Translations under genes and position numbers: made by a program
Shown: positions 15,867-25,024 of the stretch, one piece after another
How the letters are laid out: each line of letters begins with the position of its first letter
How positions within the stretch are numbered: the stretch's first letter is position 1
Source of the DNA: Labrys okinawensis
GTDB lineage: Bacteria > Pseudomonadota > Alphaproteobacteria > Rhizobiales > Labraceae
DNA length: 64,000 nucleotides
Direction: 5' to 3'
NCBI RefSeq assembly: GCF_002982075.1
Contig: NZ_PUEJ01000012.1
Coordinates: 62,001-126,000, forward strand
The notes under the pieces: generated by a model
Database searches by the model: none
What the model was told of the DNA's origin: nothing
Seen by the model: only the letters and a program-made list of their open reading frames with translations

Positions 15867-16949
15867 ATGGATCAGCAACTGGTCGATCGGATCTACGAAT
15901 GTGCCTTCGTGCCGGAGCAATGGCCGGGCACGCTGGACACGCTCTCGCGCATGACGGCGGGCGCGGGCGGCAGCCTCTATGTCTTCGGCAAGGACGCCAC
16001 CATGCTCACGGCCTCGCCAGGCGCCCGGGAGAGGGCCAAGGCGGCGCTGGCGGGTGGTTTTGCCCAGCGTGGCCACGGCCTTTCGCGTGTGCTGGCATCC
16101 TCGCGCGCGGGTTTCATCACCGAGCGGGACATCATGACCGAGATGGAGCTCGAACGGGAGCCGCTTTATCGCGATTTCTGGCGCCCCTCGGGCATTGGCT
16201 CGATGATCGTGACCACGGTGGAACTGCCGACGCGGGAAATGCTGCTGCTGCTGTTCACGCGCTGGCTGGCGCAGGGACCGGCCGAGCGGAGCCTAGTCGA
16301 CCGTTTCGACATATTGCGCCCCCATCTGGCCCGCAGTGCCCTGATGACTGCCCGCCTGCAGCTCGAGCGGGCGCGCGTTGCCAGCCAGACCCTGGCCGCT
16401 CTCGGCCTGCCGGCGCTGGTGCTCGACCGGATGGGCAAGGTGCTGGCCGCCAACAGCCTGATCGAGGATCTCGGCGCGTTCGTGCATTGGCGCGCCTTCG
16501 ACGGCGTTTCCTTCGTCGATCGGGCGGCCGACAAGCTCCTGCGCGACGCCATCGTCACCATCGATCAGCCGCATGGCGCGAGCGTGCGCTCCTTCCCGGT
16601 GCGCGGGGAGACGGAGGCCATGGTCGCCCATATCGTGCCGATCCGCCTGAGCGCGCGCGACATTTTCGTCAGCAGCGCGGCGACGCTGATCCTGACGCCG
16701 GTGACCGCGCCGCAGGCGCCGCCGGTGGAACTGGTGCAGTCCCTCTTCGACCTCACGCCGGCAGAGGCCCGCGTTGCCCGCAGCCTCGCCACGGGCGACA
16801 GCGTCGAGGACATTGCCCAGCATAGCGGGGTGACGCCGAACACGGTGCGCACGCAGGTGCGCGGCGTCCTGGAAAAGACCGGCTGCAGCCGCCAGGCCGA
16901 GGTGGTCGCCCTGCTGGCCGGCCTGGCGCCGCTGCCGCGCATGGCGTGA
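15867..16949 (+). CDS. LuxR-type HTH regulator with a sensory N-terminus
   Basis: In this 360-residue protein the C-terminal 60 residues form a LuxR/FixJ-type helix-turn-helix: LTPAEARVARSLATG then VEDIAQHSGVTPNTVRTQVR. The N-terminal 170 residues have no recognised family. A central segment (about 180-285; ALGLPALVLDRMGKVLAANS) looks like a PAS fold. There is no receiver domain and no autoinducer-binding signature, so a small-molecule or redox signal is more likely. GAGAGGAAG precedes the ATG. It is transcribed alone and its target is not evident. Confidence 0.85.
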   Translation: MDQQLVDRIYECAFVPEQWPGTLDTLSRMTAGAGGSLYVFGKDATMLTASPGARERAKAALAGGFAQRGHGLSRVLASSRAGFITERDIMTEMELEREPLYRDFWRPSGIGSMIVTTVELPTREMLLLLFTRWLAQGPAERSLVDRFDILRPHLARSALMTARLQLERARVASQTLAALGLPALVLDRMGKVLAANSLIEDLGAFVHWRAFDGVSFVDRAADKLLRDAIVTIDQPHGASVRSFPVRGETEAMVAHIVPIRLSARDIFVSSAATLILTPVTAPQAPPVELVQSLFDLTPAEARVARSLATGDSVEDIAQHSGVTPNTVRTQVRGVLEKTGCSRQAEVVALLAGLAPLPRMA

Positions 16950-17212
16950 TGTCCGGGGGCTGGGGAATTGCGCTACCCTGCCCGCCGGGTGCGATCATGT
17001 CGATCGGCGCTTTGCTCTCGATGAGCACCTTGATCGCAAGAAATCCGGCTGCTTCTCATCTGTTTTGATGATGTTTCTCCGACAGGAATAGCGAAACTGG
17101 AGCGGCGGCTGAGACAGCCGGAGGCTCCCTGCAGATCCTCCTGCGCTTTTCGGCGGCACCACAGATGGAGCGGGGCAAACCCCGCCGGACCCACTGCCGA
17201 GAGAGTAGAGAC

Positions 17213-17989
17213 ATGGATCAGGAGCTGACATTCAGGCTCGGCGAATCCGTTCTGGATCTCAGCCGAGGTACATTGCGCAAGGCCGGTGCACGCGTGCCGG
17301 TGCGTTCCAGGACCTTCAAATTGCTGAGCTATCTTGCCCGCAATGCCGGAAGGGTCGTTCGCAAGGACGAATTGTTCGCGGCGGTCTGGCCGCACGCAGT
17401 GGTCACCGAGGGGGCTCTGTTGCGCTGCATTCGCGATGCACGCCAGAGCGTTGGCGACGAAGAGCACCGCATCATCCACACCGTGCCTGGGCGGGGATAC
17501 ATGTATCTGCCGTCCGGCAGCCTTGCCGACACGCCGGAACGGGTGCCCGACGACTTCGATCTCGATGCCGGCGCGGCGGAGCCCAAGGTCGCGGTGATGC
17601 CGTTCAGTCTGCGCGGCGTGGATGGCGGGTTGAAGCCCGCTTTCGACACCATCGTACAGGAAATCAGGGGCGCGATCGCCAATTCGCGCGTGATCGTGGT
17701 GCAGACCCCGGCGCGGCGCAGGCCTTCACCCAGGACGGCCGCCGGGGTCGACTATCTGGTCGAGGGCCAGGTCATGACCGGCGAGCCGCATCTCAATGTC
17801 GTCGTGACGCTGTCCGATGCCCGATCGGGACGCCGCCTGCTGACGCAATCCTTCTTCCTCAAGGCCGAAAACGTCATGGCGTTCCACCAGAACGTCGCCA
17901 GGCAAGTGGTCAGTGCGCTCGTTTTCAATATCGAGACGGCCTCCTGGCACGGCACGGCGCAGGGCACGACGTCCCTGCATATGTGGTGA
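17213..17989 (+). CDS. OmpR/CadC-type winged-helix protein with a TolB/FlgO-like C-terminal domain
   Basis: This 258-residue protein starts at the ATG at 17213 (GAGAGTAGAG upstream); an ATG at 17165 would add 16 residues. Residues 10-100 form an OmpR/PhoB winged helix: RSRTFKLLSYLARNAGRVVR, ELFAAVWP and IIHTVPGRGYMYL. Residues 125-245 (PKVAVMPFSLRG to GVDYLVEGQV) match the domain that usually links such winged helices to TPR arrays in CadC/adenylate-cyclase-like regulators. Here the protein ends without TPRs, and no transmembrane helix is seen. It is therefore likely a soluble regulator of unknown signal. Confidence 0.82.
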   Translation: MDQELTFRLGESVLDLSRGTLRKAGARVPVRSRTFKLLSYLARNAGRVVRKDELFAAVWPHAVVTEGALLRCIRDARQSVGDEEHRIIHTVPGRGYMYLPSGSLADTPERVPDDFDLDAGAAEPKVAVMPFSLRGVDGGLKPAFDTIVQEIRGAIANSRVIVVQTPARRRPSPRTAAGVDYLVEGQVMTGEPHLNVVVTLSDARSGRRLLTQSFFLKAENVMAFHQNVARQVVSALVFNIETASWHGTAQGTTSLHMW

Positions 17990-18004
17990 CAGTCTCGCGT
18001 TATA

Positions 18005-18103
18005 GCGTTTTGCGATTAGACGGAGTCACCAGGAATCGCCAAGACGCGTCGGAACAATGAGCTGGAGCAAATAAGCGTTCATGCTTGAACGCGCTTTGCT
18101 CTA
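18005..18103 (-). repeat. Full-length copy of repeat family A (reverse orientation)
   Basis: This 99-base element starts GCGTTTTGCGATTAGACGGA and ends CGCGCTTTGCTCTA. It differs at about six positions from the copy at 56724-56822. It lies between the winged-helix gene and the large ABC-like gene. Confidence 0.85.
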
Positions 18104-18190
18104 GCGCTTTTCGCCTGCCGGCGGCTTGCTATTGTGGGTTGTAGTCACACATGAAGATGTGGGGATCTCGCAACGGGCGGGAGGCGACTT

Positions 18191-21100
18191 TTGTCCAGCA
18201 ATGGCGATCCGGACAGATCCGGGCTGTTTTCCTTCGTCTGGCGGCACAGCAAACGGCATCAGCTCATGTTGCTGGCCGCCACCGTGGCTTCCTTTCCAGT
18301 GCTGTATCTTTCCCTGGAATTGCCGAAATATATCCTGAACGGAGCGCTTCAGGGGCATGTCACACCGCTCAACCATCTGGGCCTGCATCTCGACCAGACC
18401 ACGCTTCTCGTGGTGCTGTGCCTGGCCTTTCTGGTCTGCACCTTGGCCAATGGCGTCATCAAGATGCAGCTCAGCATCTATCGGGGCGTCATCGGCGAGA
18501 GGCTGATCCGGCGGCTGCGCTACAAGCTGATCGCGCAGGTGCTGCGTTTTCCCTTGCAGCGCTTCGACACCGTCTCGCAGGGGGAAGTCGTTTCGATGGT
18601 CACCGCCGAGGCGGAGCCGTTGAGCGGCGTGATGGGCGATGCCTTCGCCCAGCCGGTGTTCCAGGCGGGCCAGATCCTGACCATCGTCGCCTTCCTCTTT
18701 CTTCAGAATGTCTGGCTCGGCATTGCCGGCATCGGCCTCATCCCGGTGCAGGCCTATCTGATCCCGCGCATGCAGCGCTATGTGAACAGGCTGCATCACC
18801 AGCGTGTCAGCCGGGTGCGGGCTCTGTCGGAGCGCATCGGGGAGAGCGTCGCCGGGGTGGCCGATCTCAGGCAGAATGGCGGCTTGCGCTACCGTCTCGC
18901 CGAGTTCAGCCGGCAGCTGGGTGAGCTCTATACGATCCGGCTGCGCATTTTCGAGCGCAAATTCCTGATCAAGTTCGTCAACAACTCGATCACGCAGCTC
19001 ACCCCCTTCCTGTTCTTCCTGATCGGCGGCTATCTGGTCATCCATGGCCAGCTCAGCGTCGGCGCCTTGATCGCGGCGCTGGCCGCTTCCCGCGACATCG
19101 CCGATCCCTGGCGCGAATTGCTGACCTATTGGAACCAGGCCCAGGAGGCCTCGTCGCGTTATGACGCCCTCCTGGAACAGTTCGAAGTGCCCGATGCACC
19201 CGCCCCGGCGGTGGCGGATGCCGATGTTCCGCGCCTGAACGGCGCCATCCATCTGCGCGACGTCACCGTGGCGGGGCTTGGCGGGGTGCCCCTGCTCGAC
19301 CAGGTCGACCTCCTCATTCCCGGCGGGTCGCTCGTCGCCATCCAGAGTGCGGACATGCTGGTGCGGCGGGCCCTGTGCGACCTCTTCTCGGGCGCCTCGC
19401 CGCCGAGCGCCGGGCAGGTGGCCATATCGGACCTCGACCTCGCCGGCGTCAGCCCGGCCGTCCTGGCTGCGCGCATCGGCGTCGCCAACAGCACGCCCTA
19501 TCTGTTTCGCGGCACGATCGCCCAGAACACCAGGATGCCGCTCTACCTCGAACCCCGGCCGTCCGACGAGCCCTCAGGCGAGGTCGCCAAGGCCCTGGCC
19601 GAAGCGACGGAGACCGCCAACAGCCCCGATCGGCTCGACATTGCCTGGGGTGACGGCGGGCTCGTCGGTTTCAAGGACGAGAGCGAGGTCGATGCCTGGT
19701 GGCTCGACGTCATCGAGGTGATCGGCCGTTCGGAAATGCTGCTCGATCGTGCCCTCGACGGCTATCTTGTCTCGGGTCAGCATGACGATCTCGCCGGCCG
19801 CGTCCTCGCCCTCAGGGAGGCAGTGGCGCGGCGCCTGGAGGCGGATGGGCTCGCCGGACAGATCGACCGTTTCGAGCCCGGCGCCATCAATCCCGGCCTG
19901 ACCATCGGCGAGAACCTGCTCTACGGCGTCCATCATCATGGCGAGACCGAATCGAGTCATCCAGGTGAAGCTCTCCTGGCCGAAATCGCCAGTCTCGACA
20001 TTGCCGAGCAGCTCCTGGCCTTCTCGATCGACCTCGCATCGACGCTGGTCAGGGCCTTCGGCGAAGTCGGGCCGCGGCATCCGCTGCTGCGCCGCTTCAC
20101 CACCATCGGCCCCGAGCTGTTCGAGCGCCTGAGATCGGTCGCATCCAAGGAGCAGGCCCGCGATGTCGCTGGCATGAGCGCCGCCGAACGTGCCACGCTG
20201 CTGTCGCTGCTCTTCAACATCGCGCCGAGCGATCTCGGCACCGATTTTCCCGCCGAACTCGCAGCCGCCATCGTAGCCGCGCGTGCTCGCCACGGCGCGC
20301 GTCTGAGGGAGCTGGCCGGTGGGACTTTCTCGTCGATCGAGGCCGGCGCCTATAATTACGACCTGACCGTGCTGGAGAACCTGGTGTTCGGCCTGTTCGT
20401 GGCGCCGTCGGAGGCGACCCGCCGGCAGATCCATCACGTGCTGATGGCCGTGGTGGAGGCGCACGGCCTGGCCGGCGCCCTGCGCCTGCTGGTGGGGGAA
20501 GTGCGCACGGCGATCGCCGGCACCAATCTCTCGCCGGCGGTGCGCGAGCGCATCGGTCTCGGCCGGGCCCTGATCCGCCGGCCCGATCTCGTCTTGCTCG
20601 ATCACGCCATGGCGAGCGCCTCGGAAGCGGACCGCCGCGCCATCTGGCTCAGGCTCCGGGCCCTGCTGCCCGAGAGCACCATCATCGTGCTGGAGCCGCA
20701 GATCGCCCAGAGCGAGGATTTCGACCTGGTGGTCACCATCCGCGACGGCCGCCTGATCAATGGGGCCAGCCGTCCACCGGCACCGGCCTATCACGCCTCG
20801 ATTTCGGGCGATCTGCAGGCCAAGGTCGAGGTGCTCTCGGCGGTGGAGAGCTTCCGTGGCCTCAAGCGCAGCCAGATCGAGCTGCTCGCCTATGCCTCGC
20901 GCTGGATGTCGACGAAAGCCGGCGACTATGTCTTCCGCACCGGCGAGGTACCCGATGGCGCCTATGTCGTCGCCTCCGGCAGCGCCGAGCTGCGCTGGCT
21001 CAATTCGCTGGGCGAGGAGGAATTGATCGATACCATCCTGCCCGGACGCCTGATCGGCGACCTCGCCGTCATCCTCGGCCAGACGCGCATGGTATCGATG

Positions 21101-21295
21101 ATCGCGACGGCCGATCTGACCGGCCTGCGCATCGGCACGCGCGAATTCCTCGACATCGTCGAAAGCGACATCACCGTCGCGCTGCATCTTCTGCGCACCG
21201 TCGGTCATCACCTGGTCGAGGTCGGCGAGGAGGTGATCACCAAGGGCGCCTACAAGCCTAAGCAACCCGGTGAGATCGCCGCCGATCGGCCATAA
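18191..21295 (+). CDS. ABC exporter-like protein with degenerate NBD and C-terminal cyclic-nucleotide-binding domain
   Basis: This 1034-residue protein reads from TTG at 18191, with GGGAGGCG upstream. Residues 1-330 are a type-1 ABC exporter membrane domain (ELPKYILNGAL, then helices to about 300). Residues 350-860 resemble an expanded, broken ATPase. The Walker A site is absent where expected (SLVAIQSADMLVRRAL, about 380-395), the signature is only TNLSPAVRERIGLGRALIRR (778-797) and Walker B LVLLDH lacks the catalytic Glu. Three copies of a Q-loop-side motif occur (GTIAQN 441, LTIGENLLYG 570, LTVLENLVFG 725). Residues 885-1015 are a Crp-type effector domain. ATP hydrolysis is doubtful; a regulatory or scaffold role is inferred. 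Confidence 0.85.
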   Translation: MSSNGDPDRSGLFSFVWRHSKRHQLMLLAATVASFPVLYLSLELPKYILNGALQGHVTPLNHLGLHLDQTTLLVVLCLAFLVCTLANGVIKMQLSIYRGVIGERLIRRLRYKLIAQVLRFPLQRFDTVSQGEVVSMVTAEAEPLSGVMGDAFAQPVFQAGQILTIVAFLFLQNVWLGIAGIGLIPVQAYLIPRMQRYVNRLHHQRVSRVRALSERIGESVAGVADLRQNGGLRYRLAEFSRQLGELYTIRLRIFERKFLIKFVNNSITQLTPFLFFLIGGYLVIHGQLSVGALIAALAASRDIADPWRELLTYWNQAQEASSRYDALLEQFEVPDAPAPAVADADVPRLNGAIHLRDVTVAGLGGVPLLDQVDLLIPGGSLVAIQSADMLVRRALCDLFSGASPPSAGQVAISDLDLAGVSPAVLAARIGVANSTPYLFRGTIAQNTRMPLYLEPRPSDEPSGEVAKALAEATETANSPDRLDIAWGDGGLVGFKDESEVDAWWLDVIEVIGRSEMLLDRALDGYLVSGQHDDLAGRVLALREAVARRLEADGLAGQIDRFEPGAINPGLTIGENLLYGVHHHGETESSHPGEALLAEIASLDIAEQLLAFSIDLASTLVRAFGEVGPRHPLLRRFTTIGPELFERLRSVASKEQARDVAGMSAAERATLLSLLFNIAPSDLGTDFPAELAAAIVAARARHGARLRELAGGTFSSIEAGAYNYDLTVLENLVFGLFVAPSEATRRQIHHVLMAVVEAHGLAGALRLLVGEVRTAIAGTNLSPAVRERIGLGRALIRRPDLVLLDHAMASASEADRRAIWLRLRALLPESTIIVLEPQIAQSEDFDLVVTIRDGRLINGASRPPAPAYHASISGDLQAKVEVLSAVESFRGLKRSQIELLAYASRWMSTKAGDYVFRTGEVPDGAYVVASGSAELRWLNSLGEEELIDTILPGRLIGDLAVILGQTRMVSMIATADLTGLRIGTREFLDIVESDITVALHLLRTVGHHLVEVGEEVITKGAYKPKQPGEIAADRP

Positions 21296-21323
21296 GAGTG
21301 CTCGGGCGTTCTCCGGAAAAGTT

Positions 21324-21348
21324 GAGAGGGAGTCGTTCACTCCCTCTC
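21324..21348. terminator. Bidirectional hairpin between convergent genes
   Basis: GAGAGGGAGT (21324-21333) pairs perfectly with ACTCCCTCTC (21339-21348) around CGTTC. It lies between the converging ABC-like gene and the aldehyde dehydrogenase gene and can serve both. Confidence 0.75.
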
Positions 21349-21380
21349 GCCGAAATCGCGCTGCCTGTCTTGGTGCAGCC

Positions 21381-23777
21381 CTATTCGCCGTAGGGCACCC
21401 AGATGTTCTTCACCTGGGTGGCATGGCGCAGATAGTCGGCGCCCTGGGCCTGCGCATCCCTAAGCCAGTCGATGGCGCGGCCCTGATTGGTCCAGGTCGC
21501 CTTGAGGTTGCCGGCGGAGGCCTTCTCGGCAGAAGCGGCGCCGCTCTTGGAGCCGTGATACCAGAGGGCGTCGACGTCGTCGTGCTCGGCCAGGGTCTTG
21601 GCGAGCTCGTCGCGCGCGCCGGTGACGATGTTGATCACGCCGGCCGGCACGTCCGAGGTCTCCAGGATCTGGTAGAAGTCGGTTGCCGCCAGCGGGAAGG
21701 CCGGCGAGGGCACCACGACGACGCGGTTGCCCATGGCGATCGCCGGCAGCACCAGCGAGACGAAGCCGAGCAGCGGCGCCTCGTCCGGGCAGAGGATGCC
21801 GACCACGCCGAACGGCTCGTTCATCGCCAGCGTCACATTGCGCGAGCGGGTGGAATGCACGCGGCCGTCATATTTGTCGGCCTGGGCGGCGTAGTAGAAG
21901 ATGCGCCTGACCGCCTTCTCCACCTCCGCCTTGGCCGCCTTGGCGCTGTGGCCGTAGCTGACGAGGCGCTGCTCGAACTCGGCGGCGCGGGCCGACAGGT
22001 TCTCGGCGATGTAATAGAGCACCTGGGCGCGGTTATGCGCCGTGGCGGCGCCCCAGCCGCCCGCCTTGGTCGCCGCTTCGACCGCGTTGCGGATGTCCTT
22101 CCGATTGCCGAGGCCCGCCTGGCCGAGCGTGGCGCCGGCTGTGCTCTTGACCGTGTAGCTGTAGCCAGAATCCGGGCGGGCCTGCTTGCCGCCGACGAAC
22201 AATTTGGCGGTACGGTCGATGCTGGGCAGACCGGTGACGGCAGGCGCTTCGGCTGGGGCGACGCCCAGCGCGGCGGCCTTGCTGTCCTCGGCAGCCGGCA
22301 GGGATTTCTCCCAGTCGGGCTTGAGATATTCATAGAGGCCTTCGCGGCCGCCCTCGCGGCCGAAGCCGCTCTCGCGATAGCCGCCGAAGCCGGCGGCGGC
22401 GTCGAACAGATTGGTGGAGTTGACCCAGACAACCCCGGCCTTCATGCGCGCGGCGGTGTCGAGGGCGCGGTTGATATTCTCCGACCAGATCGAGGCGGCG
22501 AGGCCGTAGCGGGTGTGGTTGGCGAGCTGGACCGCTTCGTCGGGCGTGCGGAAGGTCATTGCCACGGCGACAGGGCCGAAGATCTCGACCTCCGACACCG
22601 TGGAGGACGGTTCCACATCGATGAAGATCGAGGGCGGGAAGAAGTTGCCCTTGGCCGGCAGCGCGCAATCGGCCTGCCAGAGCGTGCCGCCTTCCTCTTC
22701 GCCCTTCTTGACGAGGGCCTGGATGCGCTGGAGCTGCACCGGCGCGACGATCGCGCCCATATCGACGGACTTGTCGAGAGGATCGCCGACGCGCAGCGTC
22801 TCCATGCGGCGGCGCAGCTTGCCGAGGAAGCGCTCGGCGATGCCTTCCTGGATGAGCAGGCGCGAGCCGGCACAGCAGACCTGGCCCTGGTTGAACCAGA
22901 TCGCATCGACGACGCCTTCCACGGCGCCGTCGAGATCGGCATCCTCATAGACGATGAAGGGCGATTTGCCGCCGAGTTCCAGCGAGAGCTTCTTGCCTGA
23001 GCCCGCCGTGGCCTGGCGAATAAGGCGGCCGACTTCGGTGGAACCTGTGAAGGCGATCTTGTCGACATCCGGGTGGGCGACGAGGGCCGCACCCGTGGCG
23101 CCGTCGCCGGTGACGATGTTGACCACGCCATCCGGCAGGCCGGCTTCGCGGCAGATCTCGGCGAAGGCCAGCGCCGTCAGCGGGGTGAACTCGGCGGGCT
23201 TGAGCACCACCGTGTTGCCGGCGGCCAGAGCCGGGGCGATCTTCCAAGCCAGCATCAGGAGCGGGAAGTTCCAGGGAATGATCTGCCCGCAGACGCCAAC
23301 CGGGCCGTAGCCGGCGAATTCGGTCTCGACCAGCTCGGCCCAGCCGGCATGGTGATAGAAATGCCGGGCGACCAGGGGAATGTCGATGTCGCGGCTCTCA
23401 CGGATCGGCTTGCCGTTGTCCAGAGTCTCCAGCACGGAGAGGAAGCGCTCGCGCTTCTGGATATGGCGGGCGATGGCATAGAGATAACGGGCGCGCTCAT
23501 GGCCCGGCAACGCCGACCAGGCGGGAAACGCCTTGCGCGCGGCCTTGACGGCGGCATCGACATCCTCGGCCGTGCCGGCGGCCACCTTGGCGAGCAGGGT
23601 GTCCCGGGCAGGATTGACCACCTCGAAGGTGTCCTTGCCCTTGGAGGCGACGAAGGAACCGCCGATGAAGTGCTTGAAGCCCTTTTCGTGGCTGGCGAGC
23701 CACGCCGTCACGTGATTGTCGGCTTCGGGCGCAGGACCATAGTCCATGGTTTGCAGAATTTCCTTTACGGTGGGCAT
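21381..23777 (-). CDS. ALDH16-type aldehyde dehydrogenase (two ALDH domains, second lacking catalytic Cys)
   Basis: This 798-residue protein starts at the ATG at 23777, preceded by GGAGGAA. The first ALDH domain (about 30-500) has IIPWNFPLLM, FTGSTEVG, Glu267 in LELGGKS and catalytic Cys301 in NQGQVCCAG. The second ALDH-fold domain (about 530-798) has GVVGILCPDEAPLLG and NIVTGARDELA but no catalytic cysteine. This layout is that of ALDH16, in which the second domain is a structural pseudo-enzyme. It oxidises an aldehyde to an acid with NAD(P). It lies directly after the DERA-like aldolase gene, so oxidation of the aldehyde released by that enzyme is a natural but inferred role. Confidence 0.9.
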   Translation of the reverse strand: MPTVKEILQTMDYGPAPEADNHVTAWLASHEKGFKHFIGGSFVASKGKDTFEVVNPARDTLLAKVAAGTAEDVDAAVKAARKAFPAWSALPGHERARYLYAIARHIQKRERFLSVLETLDNGKPIRESRDIDIPLVARHFYHHAGWAELVETEFAGYGPVGVCGQIIPWNFPLLMLAWKIAPALAAGNTVVLKPAEFTPLTALAFAEICREAGLPDGVVNIVTGDGATGAALVAHPDVDKIAFTGSTEVGRLIRQATAGSGKKLSLELGGKSPFIVYEDADLDGAVEGVVDAIWFNQGQVCCAGSRLLIQEGIAERFLGKLRRRMETLRVGDPLDKSVDMGAIVAPVQLQRIQALVKKGEEEGGTLWQADCALPAKGNFFPPSIFIDVEPSSTVSEVEIFGPVAVAMTFRTPDEAVQLANHTRYGLAASIWSENINRALDTAARMKAGVVWVNSTNLFDAAAGFGGYRESGFGREGGREGLYEYLKPDWEKSLPAAEDSKAAALGVAPAEAPAVTGLPSIDRTAKLFVGGKQARPDSGYSYTVKSTAGATLGQAGLGNRKDIRNAVEAATKAGGWGAATAHNRAQVLYYIAENLSARAAEFEQRLVSYGHSAKAAKAEVEKAVRRIFYYAAQADKYDGRVHSTRSRNVTLAMNEPFGVVGILCPDEAPLLGFVSLVLPAIAMGNRVVVVPSPAFPLAATDFYQILETSDVPAGVINIVTGARDELAKTLAEHDDVDALWYHGSKSGAASAEKASAGNLKATWTNQGRAIDWLRDAQAQGADYLRHATQVKNIWVPYGE

Positions 23778-23809
23778 CGGCGTGTTCCTCCAGCCGGAGA
23801 GGGCTGTAT

Positions 23810-23957
23810 CACCCTCCCCTGGAGGGGAGGGTCGACGCGAAGCGTCGGGGTGGGGTGAAAAATGGTTAAGACATTGATCGTGTGGTGCCGGCAGGCGAGG
23901 GGGGAAGTCACCCCACCCCGGTCCTGCGGACCGACCCTCCCCCTCCAGGGGAGGGTG
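23810..23957. repeat. Long palindromic repeat, family B variant
   Basis: The left arm (23810-23858) reads ACCCTCCCCTGGAGGGGAGG then CGCGAAGCGTCGGGGTGGGG. The right arm (23908-23957) is its near-complement, ending CTCCAGGGGAGGGTGAG. The element fills the space between deoC and the ALDH gene inside the operon and may modulate readthrough. Confidence 0.8.
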
Positions 23958-23962
23958 AGAAA

Positions 23963-25024
23963 TCAAGCCAGAGCGTGATGTGTCAGCGCCGAATAGCGCC
24001 CGGTTACGAAATGCTCGAGCTGGCGCTCGATGTCGGCGAGCATCGAGGAGGCTCCGATGCGGAAAAGGTTGGGTTCCAGCCAGGGGCGGCCGAGCTCTTC
24101 CTTCATCAGGGCCAGCCAGGCGAGGGCATCCTTGGCCGTCCTCAGGCCGCCGGCCGGCTTGAAGCCGACCGCCTCGCCGGTGAACTCGCCATAGTCGCGC
24201 AAGGCGCGGATCATGGTGAGGCTGACGGGCAGGGTGGCGTTGACGTCCTCCTTGCCGGTGGAGGTCTTGATGAAATCGGAGCCCGCCATCATCGCGACCA
24301 TCGAGGCCTTGTAGACGTTGCGCAACGTCTTGAGGTCGCCGGTGGCGAGAATGGCCTTGAGATGGGCTTCGCCGCAGGCCTCGCGCATGGCGCGGATTTC
24401 GTCATAGAGGGCGTTCCAGTCCTGCGTCAGTACCTGGGCGCGGTTGATGACGATGTCGATCTCCTGGGCCCCCTGGTCCACCGCGTAGCGGATTTCGGCG
24501 AGGCGCTGGGGCAGGGGGGTGAGGCCGGCGGGAAAGCCGGTCGCCACCGAGGCGACGGGAATGCCGGAGCCGGCGAGCGCCTTGACGGCGGGGGCGACCA
24601 TGGTGGGATAGACGCACACGGCTCCCACCGTGGGCGGCGCATCGGCGAGGCCGAGGGCTTCAACGATATCCTCGCGGATAGGGCGGCGCGCCTTCAGGGC
24701 GAGGCGATGGACGCGGCCGGGCGTGTCGTCGCCGGCCAGAGTTGTGAGGTCGATGCACTGAACCGCCTTCACCAGCCAGGCGGCCTGGTATTCCTTCTTC
24801 ACCGTGCGGCGCCCGCCGAGAGTTGCGGCCCGGCGTTCGGTGGCGCTGAGATTGACCTCGATCGCCTCGAACCATTCCGGCTTGAGGGCCGTGCCGGGAT
24901 TACGGGCATGGGCCCCCTGACCCGACACGATGAGGGCGGAGCCGGTGGGCACCACGCTGAGGGCCGGGGCGGCCGGAGCAGGCTTTTTGGAGGCAGCCGG
25001 CGTGCCTTTGTCGGTCTTATCCAT
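23963..25024 (-). CDS. deoC: Deoxyribose-phosphate aldolase, long DERA type
   Basis: This 353-residue class I aldolase has Schiff-base Lys253 in SDFIKTSTGK, Asp190 in EIDIVIN and Lys223 in HLKAILATG, the three catalytic residues of DeoC. An N-terminal extension of about 90 residues and the C-terminal run GFKPAGG ... FRIGASSML resemble the animal DERA form more than the 250-residue E. coli DeoC. It cleaves 2-deoxyribose 5-phosphate (or a related compound) to an aldehyde and glyceraldehyde 3-phosphate. The ATG at 25024 overlaps the SorC gene by eight bases (ATGGATAA). Kinase, regulator and ALDH neighbours support a sugar-degrading operon. Confidence 0.92.
   Translation of the reverse strand: MDKTDKGTPAASKKPAPAAPALSVVPTGSALIVSGQGAHARNPGTALKPEWFEAIEVNLSATERRAATLGGRRTVKKEYQAAWLVKAVQCIDLTTLAGDDTPGRVHRLALKARRPIREDIVEALGLADAPPTVGAVCVYPTMVAPAVKALAGSGIPVASVATGFPAGLTPLPQRLAEIRYAVDQGAQEIDIVINRAQVLTQDWNALYDEIRAMREACGEAHLKAILATGDLKTLRNVYKASMVAMMAGSDFIKTSTGKEDVNATLPVSLTMIRALRDYGEFTGEAVGFKPAGGLRTAKDALAWLALMKEELGRPWLEPNLFRIGASSMLADIERQLEHFVTGRYSALTHHALA

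Noticed and set aside
19574..21340. 588-aa minus-strand frame opposite the ABC-like gene
   Set aside because: Composition rich in Gln/Asp/Arg with no family features; the plus strand encodes recognisable membrane and Crp-type domains.
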